Origin: Lacrimispora celerecrescens
Lineage (GTDB): Bacteria > Bacillota > Clostridia > Lachnospirales > Lachnospiraceae
Direction of reading: 5' to 3'
DNA length: 64,000 bases
Assembly (NCBI RefSeq): GCF_000732605.1
Contig: NZ_JPME01000013.1
Location: forward strand, 124,001 to 188,000
Shown here piece by piece: positions 47,085 to 55,641 of this stretch; the stretch's first letter is position 1, and each line of letters starts with the position of its first letter. The position numbers and the translations under genes were made by a program. The notes beneath the pieces are model-generated. The model saw only the letters and a program-made list of their open reading frames with translations. It was not told the DNA's origin and searched no databases.

Positions 47085-47240
47085 TTAGCAAGTATCTGAT
47101 ATTTCTTGCTGATTCCTATGTTTGACTTGACGTTTCCGCAAAAGGTACAAAAAAATCAAGTCTGCCACAAACTTAATAATGAGTAACGTGGTATGTAGCT
47201 TACTGTTATATGATTTATTCAATAATTGTTTCGTTCTCAT
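47085..47240 (-). CDS. 51-residue single-helix membrane peptide ahead of tubRZ
   Basis: MRTKQLLNKSYNSKLHTTL, then one hydrophobic helix (LIIKFVADLIFLYLL), then a basic tail RKRQVKHRNQQ. A perfect AAAGGAGG lies five bases before the ATG. It is directly upstream of tubR on the same strand, so it is probably cotranscribed. A membrane anchor or small toxin-like peptide is possible; function unknown. Confidence 0.65.
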   Translation of the reverse strand: MRTKQLLNKSYNSKLHTTLLIIKFVADLIFLYLLRKRQVKHRNQQEISDTC

Positions 47241-47339
47241 GTATTCCTCCTTTGCTTGTCTTTATTATTTTGTTATAATCATTATTGGGGTTCATGGCAG
47301 ACTGCTCATTTTTCAAGCAATCCACCACCATCAATAAAT

Positions 47340-47654
47340 TTATTTATTGTTACTATTCATTGTTTTTAGTATAGAATCTGCCATAATCGCTTTCATTGCA
47401 TCTTCTAATGCAGTTTCATCTTTAATTCCATACTGATTATTCATAATCAATCTCATACCAGGATATATTGAATCTCTCGGAACATCTTTTTGTATTGCCA
47501 AATCATAAATAAAATTGGCTACCACTTCGTCTAGCCCATATTGGCTGTATTCATACATAATTTTTGATACTACTTGCTTTTTCAGATTGTAATCCTCAAC
47601 AATCTTGTGTCGTTCTTTGCGTGTCTTAACAAAATATGGTTTTACTTTTTTCAT
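47340..47654 (-). CDS. Unknown 104-residue protein
   Basis: Basic N-terminus (MKKVKPYFVKTRKERHKIVEDYNLKKQ), mostly helical. GGAGAAATTAA precedes the ATG. First gene of the leftward tubRZ-helicase run, separated by 99 bases from the 51-residue peptide gene. It could be a DNA-binding regulator in the position of TubY, but I see no clear motif. Confidence 0.6.
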   Translation of the reverse strand: MKKVKPYFVKTRKERHKIVEDYNLKKQVVSKIMYEYSQYGLDEVVANFIYDLAIQKDVPRDSIYPGMRLIMNNQYGIKDETALEDAMKAIMADSILKTMNSNNK

Positions 47655-48418
47655 TTAATTTCTCCTTTTTCCTATTAATAATGTTCATTCTGTAATTGGC
47701 AAAATTCTGCCTACATTTTTGAAACTGCTTATACTGGTGAATCTCTTGCCAAAGAAATTAAATATTGTAATATCCTTAATCCAAATAATTTCAATGTATT
47801 GCGCTTCCCTCCTTTCCTTTTTGTTTAAAAAATATATTATGAGTACACTTTATAGACCTGATATCATTTGATATCAGAAGCATACTAAAAACATCTATGC
47901 AAACTTTTCAACAAGTATATTCTTCATTAAATTCGTATTTTATCTGAATTACAGAAGCATAGATGATTGGAACTTATTAAATTGTAAAATGCGTGAACCG
48001 ATTGATACTTATGCGATTCATTTCTTATAGTAGGAAATCAGTTCTAAAACACATTTCAATAAATGGGATATAATACAGATAAGCGAACCAAGAACATACG
48101 TTCCGGCTTGTGAAGAATAGAATCTTAGATTATACTAATTACTTGATAAGATTATGTACAATAACTATTCTTTGGTTATCTGTGCAGTTACATATTGGAA
48201 TTAGCACTGCAATGCTCTTTCCGTAACATTCGGAAGCTATGGTGTCCTGCAAGACATCTGGCTTCCTTTTTTATTTTGCTGAAGACAGAACTCCTGTTGC
48301 TGAATATCCTTTTGTCTTCCTACTTTGTCAGTATACCATGGGAAGATTTGGAAGTCAATATACTTGTTTACTTTTTTTTGTACTCTTTTTGCGAATTTTA
48401 TATTTTGCATATTTTTGT
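47655..48418. other. Gene-free divergent regulatory region with two palindromes
   Basis: Lies between the leftward element core and the rightward XRE gene. No convincing gene on either strand. It contains the perfect palindrome CTGATATC-ATTT-GATATCAG (47858-47877) and a wider inverted repeat CATCTATGC (47892) / GCATAGATG (47957). Likely the main switch region of element 1. Confidence 0.6.
47858..47877. promoter_or_regulatory. Perfect 8+8 palindrome, candidate operator
   Basis: CTGATATC-ATTT-GATATCAG between the divergent transcription units. Symmetry and position suit a dimeric repressor such as the XRE protein that follows. Confidence 0.6.
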
Positions 48419-48447
48419 TTGACTTTTTTATGTGTGTAGTGTATGAT
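48419..48447 (+). promoter_or_regulatory. Sigma-A-type promoter of the XRE regulator gene
   Basis: TTGACT and TATGAT with a 17-base spacer, 28 bases before the ATG at 48476. The -10 overlaps an upstream in-frame ATG, which rules that ATG out as the start. Confidence 0.8.
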
Positions 48448-48475
48448 TACTTTAAAAATATTAGGAGTTGATTTT

Positions 48476-49537
48476 ATGAAATTTACTGTCACAGAAGCAC
48501 TTGTTTCCTATATTAAAGAAAAACGTAAAGAACAAAATATTAACGTTACCACTTTTGCCCAAAAGATAGGTAAAAGCAAATCTTACATAACTAAATTTGA
48601 TAATTGCGAGTTTAAGACGCTTACCGTTGAAGCTTTTAATGAGATATTTGAGGCAATTAGTGAAACAAAAGAACAATCAATTGAACTTATGGACGAATAT
48701 TTTTTATCATTGATCAAGAATAAATATGTTGATAAAAATATTGATTTAATGGTAGATGTGTCAAACTATAGTAATATAGTAAAAGAAATAAAGGTACGTG
48801 AAAATTTAATAAAAAAATTCAATAAAATGCTTGAATCTAAAAATCTTAGTATTCATGATATTGTTGAATTTGCAAACTCAAATGATCCAGTAAAAACCTA
48901 TTCAAATTTTGACTCAGTAGAATATAATGAGTATGTTGCCCCTCCACTGTCTGCTAGTGGTGAAGGCAGCGAGCAGAAAGTTTATATAAAAATTAATTTA
49001 GATGAAGATTTTGTTTCTTCTATATTAACGGGAAATATTGATACTTGTAATTATTTTACTCTTCTAGCAATAACTAATGCTTATTATCGTATAGAATTGC
49101 TAAAGTCAGAAACTCTAAATATTAAAGAAAATGCCGATAAGATAGCCGGACTTTCAGCTCGCAACTTACTATTTAACTTTCATATTTATTCCCTAGAGGA
49201 TTATTACAAAATACAAACGAGCAATGACAATATTAAGGAATTGTCTGTAGATTTAAGCAATGTATCACATAGTATTCAAGGTACCCTAGGAGGGTATATG
49301 AATTTAATAGCTAAAATATATTATCAAAATCCATTTTATATCGAAGATAAAGTACTGGGATTTAGGGAAAATTTGGAGGCTGATGCCCCTTTCTGCATAG
49401 CTGCAATGGATTTACCCTTTTACAAAGTAAAAAAATTTAGCACTGATAACAAGAAAAAACTATTAAAAGAAATTACTGCTATTATTGATAGATATGCAGA
49501 CGATGAAGAATATCAAGAACAAATAGATCTTATTTAG
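48476..49537 (+). CDS. XRE-family regulator with large C-terminal domain
   Basis: 353 residues. N-terminal helix-turn-helix at about 5-60 (SYIKEKRKEQNINVTTFAQKIGKSKSYITKFDN), then a helical part and a 200-residue unknown domain. Start at 48476 has TTAGGAG nine bases upstream. The only rightward gene of element 1, facing the tubRZ-helicase-polymerase run: the arrangement of a lysogeny-type repressor. The large C-terminal domain may sense a signal; no peptidase (LexA-like) motif was seen. Confidence 0.75.
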   Translation: MKFTVTEALVSYIKEKRKEQNINVTTFAQKIGKSKSYITKFDNCEFKTLTVEAFNEIFEAISETKEQSIELMDEYFLSLIKNKYVDKNIDLMVDVSNYSNIVKEIKVRENLIKKFNKMLESKNLSIHDIVEFANSNDPVKTYSNFDSVEYNEYVAPPLSASGEGSEQKVYIKINLDEDFVSSILTGNIDTCNYFTLLAITNAYYRIELLKSETLNIKENADKIAGLSARNLLFNFHIYSLEDYYKIQTSNDNIKELSVDLSNVSHSIQGTLGGYMNLIAKIYYQNPFYIEDKVLGFRENLEADAPFCIAAMDLPFYKVKKFSTDNKKKLLKEITAIIDRYADDEEYQEQIDLI

Positions 49538-50097
49538 TTAAAAATAAAATTTCGTTATCCCAAAAGAGCCTTCGGTTTTCCGTTGGCTCTTCTTCACCTG
49601 CTTGATAAGTTCAATGTCTTGCTCTGGAATATCTACCTTATCAATATTTTTTGCTAATTCTTCGGCAGTGGATACACTTCTCTTGTTTAATACTGCTCAG
49701 ATTAGGTCAGCATCTTCCTTTCTACCCTCATTTTCTAATTTATCGATGGCTTTTACTGTATTGATAGCTCTGTCTACTTCGTGGCCTGAACGTAGTCCTA
49801 CCTTTTTATATCACGGGATTTACCTTGTTCTAGTTCTTCTATCTGCTCTAACCGATGCGCCGAAACTGGCACTTCGGTATTTTTATACTGCTTTAAATTA
49901 CTTAGCCTTCGCTTTTCTGCTAAACTTGTTTCAACTTCTTTCAAAGCCTTGGCTTCCCTGGACTTCTGCTCCACCGTCTTTTCTCTGGTAGCATTGTTAT
50001 CAATGATAAACTCAATCTCTTCCTCTGGAGAGTTAAAATCTCTTACTTCGACATCAACTTCCTTAATACCAAGCTGTAGACACGCTTTCCTTCTTAT
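49538..50097 (-). pseudogene. Decayed ParB-family gene, 5' end lost at the second integrase
   Basis: Two overlapping stretches on the minus strand together give a ParB-like protein: RRKACLQLGIKEVDVEVRDFNSPEEEIEFIIDNNATREKTVEQK-type text up to KSRDIKR-stop near 49805, then in another frame KVGLRSGHEVDRAINTVKAIDKLENEG..., with an in-frame TGA near 49697. So at least one frameshift and one nonsense mutation. The usual N-terminal part before the GHRR motif is missing; its place is taken by the stop codon of the tyrosine integrase at 50104. Probably the site of an old integration or recombination. Confidence 0.75.
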
Positions 50098-50103
50098 GAA
50101 TAT

Positions 50104-51276
50104 TCAGCTTATCCACGGCAAATCCATCGCTTTGACAAATTCTTCATCCAAAACATGTATATAGGTATTATACGTGGTTGTTGTATTACTATGTCCCATT
50201 AATCTGCTTACAATCGATATATCAACACCTTTTCTCAACAACTCAGACCCAAATGTATGTCTAAGTAAATGAATCCATATATCAGGCAGATCCGTGTTCC
50301 TAATGATCATCTTCATTGACCTTTGAAGGCTTCTCGCTATGGAATAATTACCATTTTCATCACTGCACACAAAAGCAGTTACAATATCATTTCTTTCATT
50401 TGTTCTAATAATTTCATCTAAGATAAACTTTATTTCACTATTTATTGGTATCGCCCTAATAGACCTTTTGGTTTTAGGCTCCTTTATATATATCTGCCTT
50501 TTCTCCACTTCTTCAACTTTAACATTGTATTGCATTGACTTGTTGATTCTAATAATTTTATTATCAAAATCAATATCATTCCATTCAAGAGCAAGCATTT
50601 CGCCAATACGGATTCCAGTATTCAGCATAAGCAGTAAAATAATACCATACCTATACTTATATAAATCGTTTGTTTTGTTTTTAATTAGACAGGCAGCTTT
50701 GAATTTTTTTATCTGTTCTGGAGTAAGAGAAAATGTTTCCTTCCGCTTACATTTACAGTATCTCTCTTTCGGTAAATAAACAATTAACATGGGATTAAAT
50801 TTAATATTTCCATTTTTAATGGCATAACTAAATACACCTGCAATAAAAGTATATATTATTTTTATGGTGCCATAGCTATATTCTTTCACTTCATCTATCG
50901 CTAACGAATTGAAAAATCTTTGCAGCTCGTCTGATCTGATGTTACATAATCTTTGATTTGCTAATGCAGAATCTTTTATTTGCGTTTCTATGATGCTTTC
51001 AATTCTATTGTAGGTAGAAACCTCGATGACATATTGTTTGTTCTTTAAATAATATAAACAGTAATCATATATTGTAAAACCGTCCGGATTCAATTCTGTT
51101 TTTAATTCTCGAATAATGGCTCTTAATTTTTTATCGCATTCAAATTCTGTTTTACCATATGTATATTTTGTGACCCGATTAAAGGTAACTCTCCCTTCAT
51201 ATCTGCCATCTTTCCTTTTTCTAATGCTACCCTCATGCCATGAATTATTTTTTCTTTTTTGCTTTGCAATGCTCAT
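50104..51276 (-). CDS. Second tyrosine-type integrase
   Basis: 390-residue recombinase related to, but distinct from, the tRNA-Arg integrase. N-terminal arm domain (WHEGSIRKRKDGRYEGRVTFNRVTKYTYG), core-binding domain, and catalytic domain with LNTGIRIGEMLALEW, HLLRHTFGSELL and GHSNTTTTYNTYIHV (Tyr). Start at 51276 follows GGAG at nine bases. Its 3' end abuts the decayed parB gene and two direct repeats lie upstream. Intact by reading, although its element boundaries are unclear. Confidence 0.9.
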   Translation of the reverse strand: MSIAKQKRKNNSWHEGSIRKRKDGRYEGRVTFNRVTKYTYGKTEFECDKKLRAIIRELKTELNPDGFTIYDYCLYYLKNKQYVIEVSTYNRIESIIETQIKDSALANQRLCNIRSDELQRFFNSLAIDEVKEYSYGTIKIIYTFIAGVFSYAIKNGNIKFNPMLIVYLPKERYCKCKRKETFSLTPEQIKKFKAACLIKNKTNDLYKYRYGIILLLMLNTGIRIGEMLALEWNDIDFDNKIIRINKSMQYNVKVEEVEKRQIYIKEPKTKRSIRAIPINSEIKFILDEIIRTNERNDIVTAFVCSDENGNYSIARSLQRSMKMIIRNTDLPDIWIHLLRHTFGSELLRKGVDISIVSRLMGHSNTTTTYNTYIHVLDEEFVKAMDLPWIS

Positions 51277-51372
51277 TTTTAAATACTCCATAAATGTACT
51301 ATGAACTGTTAATTCTTAGTAAAATTATAGCATATGGGGCAGCATGACAGCATTGCCACATTATGGATTCAT

Positions 51373-51435
51373 ATACCCTTTTTGGCGTAGGATACTTTGG
51401 GTAAAAATGTGAAAGTATACCCCGTTTTGGCGTAG
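51373..51435. repeat. Two direct repeats upstream of the second integrase gene
   Basis: ATACCCTTTTTGGCGTAG (51373-51390) and ATACCCCGTTTTGGCGTAG (51417-51435), 44 bases apart (about four helical turns). Candidate integrase or regulator binding sites. Confidence 0.7.
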
Positions 51436-51809
51436 CAAAAAGTGCAGTCCCCTATCATATAAGAATATATATTCATATAAGACCCCTATTTTCGCTAACG
51501 CTCAAATTTGAATTTCCATGGAAAGTAAAAGTTTTGCTATAAGCCTTTCTTCTATATAGATGTACCATAGTGGCAGCATGTGGTATGAATTGCATGCTTA
51601 CATAATTATCCCCCGTACCTTTGGGTACACTGGTCACTTTTGCGCATTTTTGAGCGAAACTATTTACAAGGGAATCGCATATTTGTGACACCCTTATTTA
51701 CTGATTCTATGCTTTAGTTAGGTTCACTTTGAACCCTACCTGCGGGTGATCGATGTGCAATAATCCAATAATTACGATGTCACATTATCGTGATCTGGTG
51801 AATCATCTA

Positions 51810-52406
51810 GCCACCATTTGGTGGCAGGGTGTATCTTATTTGCTGACAACCACCACAAAATTGTAGTCGCTCTATACGACCACTTTTAAATCAAGACTGA
51901 CCTGAGTGTTAAATTTGACACGCAGATATTTTTAGAGACGAATTATTCGGTTCCAAAATCACTCAGACCCAATTGAGCATCTGTCGGAAATTTTCGATTG
52001 TTTAATCACTCGGCACAAAATTGTGCTTAGTCACTCACCACAAAATGGTGGTCAGCTACTCAGGCGAAAATTTGCCTTAGTCCAACTGTCTCAAATTTAA
52101 GATGGTTCACGCTCTCAAATCTGGGAATGTCAATAATTTAGCTTCGACAAATCGGGGAGCCAATTTTGGTCAGACTAATAATTTTACTCACCAATATTCC
52201 CACCTTCCATATACTCACATTCATGACTGTACACGTTAAAATTCGCCCTAATTTCAGCTTGTAATGGCATAGGTGATAACTTGTTAGGGTATGGGATAAA
52301 GTCGGTAAATGAGCCTTTAAAATGTGTTGTATAGAGGGTGTAATTTTATTCCTTTTTCAAAACTGACATTATGTAAGTTTAGAAATCTCAACCGACAAAA
52401 TTGTCG
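51810..52406. repeat. Array of diversified 14-16 base palindromes with AAATT cores
   Basis: In a gene-free stretch at least eight short palindromes share an A/T core but have different complementary arms: GCCACC-ATTT-GGTGGC (51810), GTGTTAAATTTGACAC (51906), TCGGAAATTTTCGA (51984), GCACAAAATTGTGC (52013), CACCACAAAATGGTG (52036), AGGCGAAAATTTGCCT (52062), TCTCAAATTTAAGA (52089), CCAATTTTGG (52160), CGACAAAATTGTCG (52393). Several neighbours are joined by TAGTCACTC-like linkers with a spacing of about 25 bases. The arms differ but stay complementary, so the symmetry rather than the sequence is kept. Confidence 0.72.
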
Positions 52407-52587
52407 AGTGCAGAGGTTACACAGATAATGTGTATCCATTTTAAGCTTTCCCTTTATTGGAATCATTCTTATTAATAATGACAGCTTAACTAACGGAACA
52501 GAATTGTCCTTTAGTCGTAAAATATCCATCAGAATGATACGTTGGTATGAGCAAAGGGTTTATAAAAATTCCCTGGCTAGGAGTTTA

Positions 52588-52917
52588 TCACGTGTGAGTG
52601 AAAAACCTCATATTCCTTTTAGAATTCATCATTATTGCCAGAGCAGTAGTCTTTGTTACAACTCCAGTGTCAAGCAGCTCTTCTAATTCAGGAATCATTT
52701 CTGATAGAAGTTTGTAATTAGAAAGTGTATCTACTGACATCCCCATTTGTTTGGCTAATTCATTTTGAAAAATCACATCCGATTTATTCGGAACTGATTC
52801 TGACTTCCTATCGCCTCCGTTTTGAATCCCGTACAACCTTTCCAATTCCTTAATTCTTAATCCGACTTTTTTAGAAGAACCACCAACATCTCCACGTTGA
52901 CGTATGTTTGTTTCCAA
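52588..52917 (-). pseudogene. Fragment of a second ParB-family gene
   Basis: About 95 residues of clear ParB text: LLLETNIRQRGDVGG, KKVGLRIKELERLYGIQNGGDRKSE, ELAKQMGMSVDTLSNYKLLSEMIPELEELLDTG. A stop precedes the first residues, so the N-terminal part is missing; the C-terminus diverges after TTALAIM. It differs from the relic at 49538-50097, so two separate parB genes have decayed around the second integrase. Confidence 0.75.
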
Positions 52918-53004
52918 TAGAAGTTATAAAATGTGGCAACCCAAATCAGGGTTTTTATGATACAATATGAGTAACATAAAAGTTTAAGCGCGGAGGAAAT
53001 AATT

Positions 53005-53451
53005 ATGCAAGTAGATACTACTTTGATTCGTAATGTAATAGAAATATTGGTAACGCTTAATCCGGAATATCAGAGGAAAGCACTATCTAACATTCTCGAA
53101 TTAATGATACATCAGAGAGCCGAGGAAGAATCCCTTAAAAATATTTCTCCAAAAGAGAACAAAGAAACTGTAATCATAGATAAGCAGAAAGCACTTGAAC
53201 AAGAAGCTATGGATCTCATAAATCTTTTAAGCCAGATGGGTTCTACTGATAAGGCTTCTTTTATGGCTTTAATGGAAAAGTGCAAGCCAGGTGTTGTTAC
53301 AAAGAAAGAGGATATTACTATTTCTATTGGCGAACGTCATGTTTCTATGGAGGATTATATTAGGACTGCTATTCCTAAAACTGATTATGACGCAGCAGAG
53401 AAGTTAGCAGATGAGTATTTTAAGGAATTGAAGGATAAGGTGATTGTATAG
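53005..53451 (+). CDS. Unknown 148-residue protein
   Basis: Helical, acidic/basic mixed protein (MQVDTTLIRNVIEILVTLNPEYQRKALSNILELMI...). GCGGAGGAAAT precedes the ATG. A predicted beta-hairpin occurs at ITISIGERHVSMEDYI. No family recognised. It is alone on the plus strand with gene-free DNA on both sides. Confidence 0.6.
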   Translation: MQVDTTLIRNVIEILVTLNPEYQRKALSNILELMIHQRAEEESLKNISPKENKETVIIDKQKALEQEAMDLINLLSQMGSTDKASFMALMEKCKPGVVTKKEDITISIGERHVSMEDYIRTAIPKTDYDAAEKLADEYFKELKDKVIV

Positions 53452-53891
53452 AGATTTCAATTCTCATTTGAGAATACTTGAAATAGATTTTGGATTATGA
53501 ACATTTGCATATACATGCATAATTATAATGTCTTATACATAAACACCCCTTATTATATAATAATCTCCGAACTCATCAAAGTGTATTTATGCATTATTAT
53601 ACATATTTATTCACCAATATGCAATCACGCTTTATACTCAACAAACCCTTATAAAATAAGCATTTCTTCAATATGGCTATTACGTTTAAATTGTATATAC
53701 AATTGCCAAAATACGCATTTTATAGTTCGGTAATGAGTTCGAGAGATTGTAGTATTTACAAGGCTTTACAAATTTTCCGACAATTTAAAATCACCATTTT
53801 TGTGCCTTGAATCACCTGTAAACCTACTAATTATATAGGTTATATCGAATCGACCCTACTTTTTTCATAAATGCATACACGCATAAAATAA
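53452..53891. other. AT-rich gene-free gap
   Basis: No gene or strong structure seen; AT-rich with scattered GCATA-type words such as ATGCATAATTATAA. Ends at the terminator listed next. Confidence 0.5.
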
Positions 53892-53944
53892 AAAAGTCCT
53901 CAAACCCTTGTAAATAAAGGATTCCTGGACTTTTATGTGTTCGG
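53892..53944 (-). terminator. Bidirectional terminator
   Basis: AAAAGTCC pairs with GGACTTTT around a loop that itself contains CCTTTG/CAAAGG-like complementarity (CCTTG...AAGG). Runs of A and T at both ends suit both directions. Lies just past the 147-residue gene. Confidence 0.65.
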
Positions 53945-53969
53945 CATCGAACTACCTATTTTATAACAT

Positions 53970-54413
53970 TTATTCATCTTTTAAATTATATTTCTCTAAA
54001 ATCTGAGAATAGTCCTTTATATTCTTCTTATAACGGAATATGTACATACCATCAAACCACCCTTCCTCTTTGATTCCTTCGTTTGTAGGAAAGAGAATGC
54101 TTTCATTGATGGTATTAACAATCCCCCATCTCCCATCATGGTCATAGCTAACAACCCAAACAGGCTCCCCATCTAGTCTAACAAGGTTTGACTTCTTTAA
54201 TGGCGAGTTTTCCTCCTGAACCTGCATTGTCAGAAGTGCTTTAATAGAAAATTCCAAGGCATCTTTTAATTTTTCTTCATGTTGAGAAAGTGTTTTCAAA
54301 ACGGCTTCAATAAACTCTCTAGATTTTCTCCACTTAGATAATACCGTTTTCTTATTTTTCTTCATAATATATATCTGGTGATTCATTTGCTCAATTTTTT
54401 CATACTCATTCAT
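53970..54413 (-). CDS. Unknown 147-residue protein
   Basis: N-terminal coiled coil (MNEYEKIEQMNHQIYIMKKNKK...), then a C-terminal beta-rich domain with VWVVSYDHDGRWGIVN and EEGWFDGMYIFRYKK. The ATG at 54413 follows GGGGGAAG at five bases; an upstream ATG at 54440 lacks support. It lies 47 bases downstream of the Mrr-like nuclease gene, so the two may form an operon. Not recognised. Confidence 0.6.
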   Translation of the reverse strand: MNEYEKIEQMNHQIYIMKKNKKTVLSKWRKSREFIEAVLKTLSQHEEKLKDALEFSIKALLTMQVQEENSPLKKSNLVRLDGEPVWVVSYDHDGRWGIVNTINESILFPTNEGIKEEGWFDGMYIFRYKKNIKDYSQILEKYNLKDE

Positions 54414-54460
54414 AATAACTTCCCCCAATCTACGAAACATATATGTAAAACTTCAATTTC

Positions 54461-55330
54461 CTATACAACTGCATTCAACATATCCCTAATTCTATTATAA
54501 TCATGCGTCTGAATTTGATAATTCAATTTATTTTCAATAATAAATTTTTTAGCATCTCTAGTAAAAAATGAAGTAGTTGCTAAAATTCCACCATTAACCC
54601 TATCTGTATTAATTGTCCCTACCAAGTTTCTTATTATCCCAACCCCAATATGCCTTGATGATGAATATTTCTTACACTCTACGTAATACACGAAATCACC
54701 CAATGCTTCTGGTTTTCTAATAATAATATCCTTTCCACCATCACGAGTCTCTTGTGTTAAATCCACCTTATAACCAAGTTTGCAATAAATTTCTGCCATA
54801 ACCTTTTCAAATTCACGATCATGCAAGTGATATAATTCTTGTGGATTTTCTGCCAAATATTTCAATACGGTTTCATTTACAGGAGACAGCACTATGATAG
54901 GGGAATCTTCTTCTAAGCTCTTTTCAATATTTTGTTTTAATATTTCAGTAACTATATTTTCATTTACCTGTTTAGTTTCTTGTATATCTTCCTCTGATTC
55001 CTCATCAAGCAGAAAACTACACAATTTATATGACTTGACAATATTATTTATCCTACTATTTATAACTGAAATCGGGATATTCAGGAAAAGATCACTCATT
55101 TTTTCGTACCCATTTACCAAATCTTTAATTTGAGCATTTAACGCCGTAGCTTCCAATGCCTTTGTTGACTTAATCATACTTGATATTGCGCGATTTGGAG
55201 CTGTCATCTGTTTTACGACATTTTCCATTTGAGTTACTTGTGATATTACGGGGGAAAAAGGAGAACTTAACATCTTCTGAATATTCTGATATTGGCGGAT
55301 TTGTTTATCATAAAAATCAAAATCACTCAT
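54461..55330 (-). CDS. Mrr-like restriction endonuclease-fold protein
   Basis: 289 residues. The N-terminal 150 residues are helical and unrecognised; the C-terminal part is a PD-(D/E)xK nuclease of the Mrr_cat type: HDREFEKVMAEIYCKLGYKVDLTQETRDGGKDI supplies the Asp, and YYVECKKY the Glu-x-Lys. HIGVGIIRNLVGTINTDRVNGGILATTSFFTRDA is also typical. Probably cuts modified or foreign DNA; no methyltransferase is nearby, consistent with a type IV restriction enzyme. Start at 55330 follows GGAGG at eight bases. Confidence 0.8.
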   Translation of the reverse strand: MSDFDFYDKQIRQYQNIQKMLSSPFSPVISQVTQMENVVKQMTAPNRAISSMIKSTKALEATALNAQIKDLVNGYEKMSDLFLNIPISVINSRINNIVKSYKLCSFLLDEESEEDIQETKQVNENIVTEILKQNIEKSLEEDSPIIVLSPVNETVLKYLAENPQELYHLHDREFEKVMAEIYCKLGYKVDLTQETRDGGKDIIIRKPEALGDFVYYVECKKYSSSRHIGVGIIRNLVGTINTDRVNGGILATTSFFTRDAKKFIIENKLNYQIQTHDYNRIRDMLNAVV

Positions 55331-55461
55331 TTTTTTTACCTCCAAGCCTTATAAAATATTCCAATATGTTCATCAAGTATCAGTCATTTTAACTGCTAAT
55401 TATATTATCATACCATAAATGTGGATCGTTTTCATTACAAACTTTTTGTATCTAAAGTTAA

Positions 55462-55641
55462 TTAGCAATTGTTTTCCCGCATCTTCACCAACTTATAGAA
55501 AGTGGTTCTCTTTAATTCCATATCGTCCATACACTTTTTAGCAGTAATATTTCCACTCTTCCACTCTGTGTAATAATTTTCCCATTCTTCCGGGAACTCG
55601 GCAGCAGGCCTTCCGGTGGCCTTACCTGTCTCAAATATTAT
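55462..55641 (-). pseudogene. C-terminal remnant of a second serine resolvase
   Basis: On the minus strand, in a frame different from the intact recombinase, GKATGRPAAEFPEEWENYYTEW and ITAKKCMDDMELKRTTFYKLVK read as the C-terminal helix-turn-helix of a Tn3-type resolvase. No start or catalytic domain belongs to it. It overlaps the end of the intact recombinase gene by a few bases. Confidence 0.65.

Larger units (their letters stand above)
51277..52587. other. Gene-free stretch between the second integrase and a parB relic
   Basis: No convincing gene on either strand over 1.3 kb; short open frames lack ribosome sites and sensible composition. It holds the direct repeats and the palindrome array listed separately, plus GTACC-TTTG-GGTAC at 51617-51630. 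Confidence 0.6.

Noticed and set aside
48195-48422. Open frames on the plus strand ahead of the XRE gene
   Set aside because: They run into the promoter of the XRE gene, lack ribosome sites and have odd Leu/Phe/Cys-rich composition.
51473-51691. Open frame of 72 codons on the minus strand in the gene-free stretch
   Set aside because: No ribosome site, no family pattern, and it spans small inverted repeats.
51810-52406. Palindrome array as a CRISPR array
   Set aside because: There is no constant repeat: the arms differ in every unit and the spacing is irregular; no cas gene is present.
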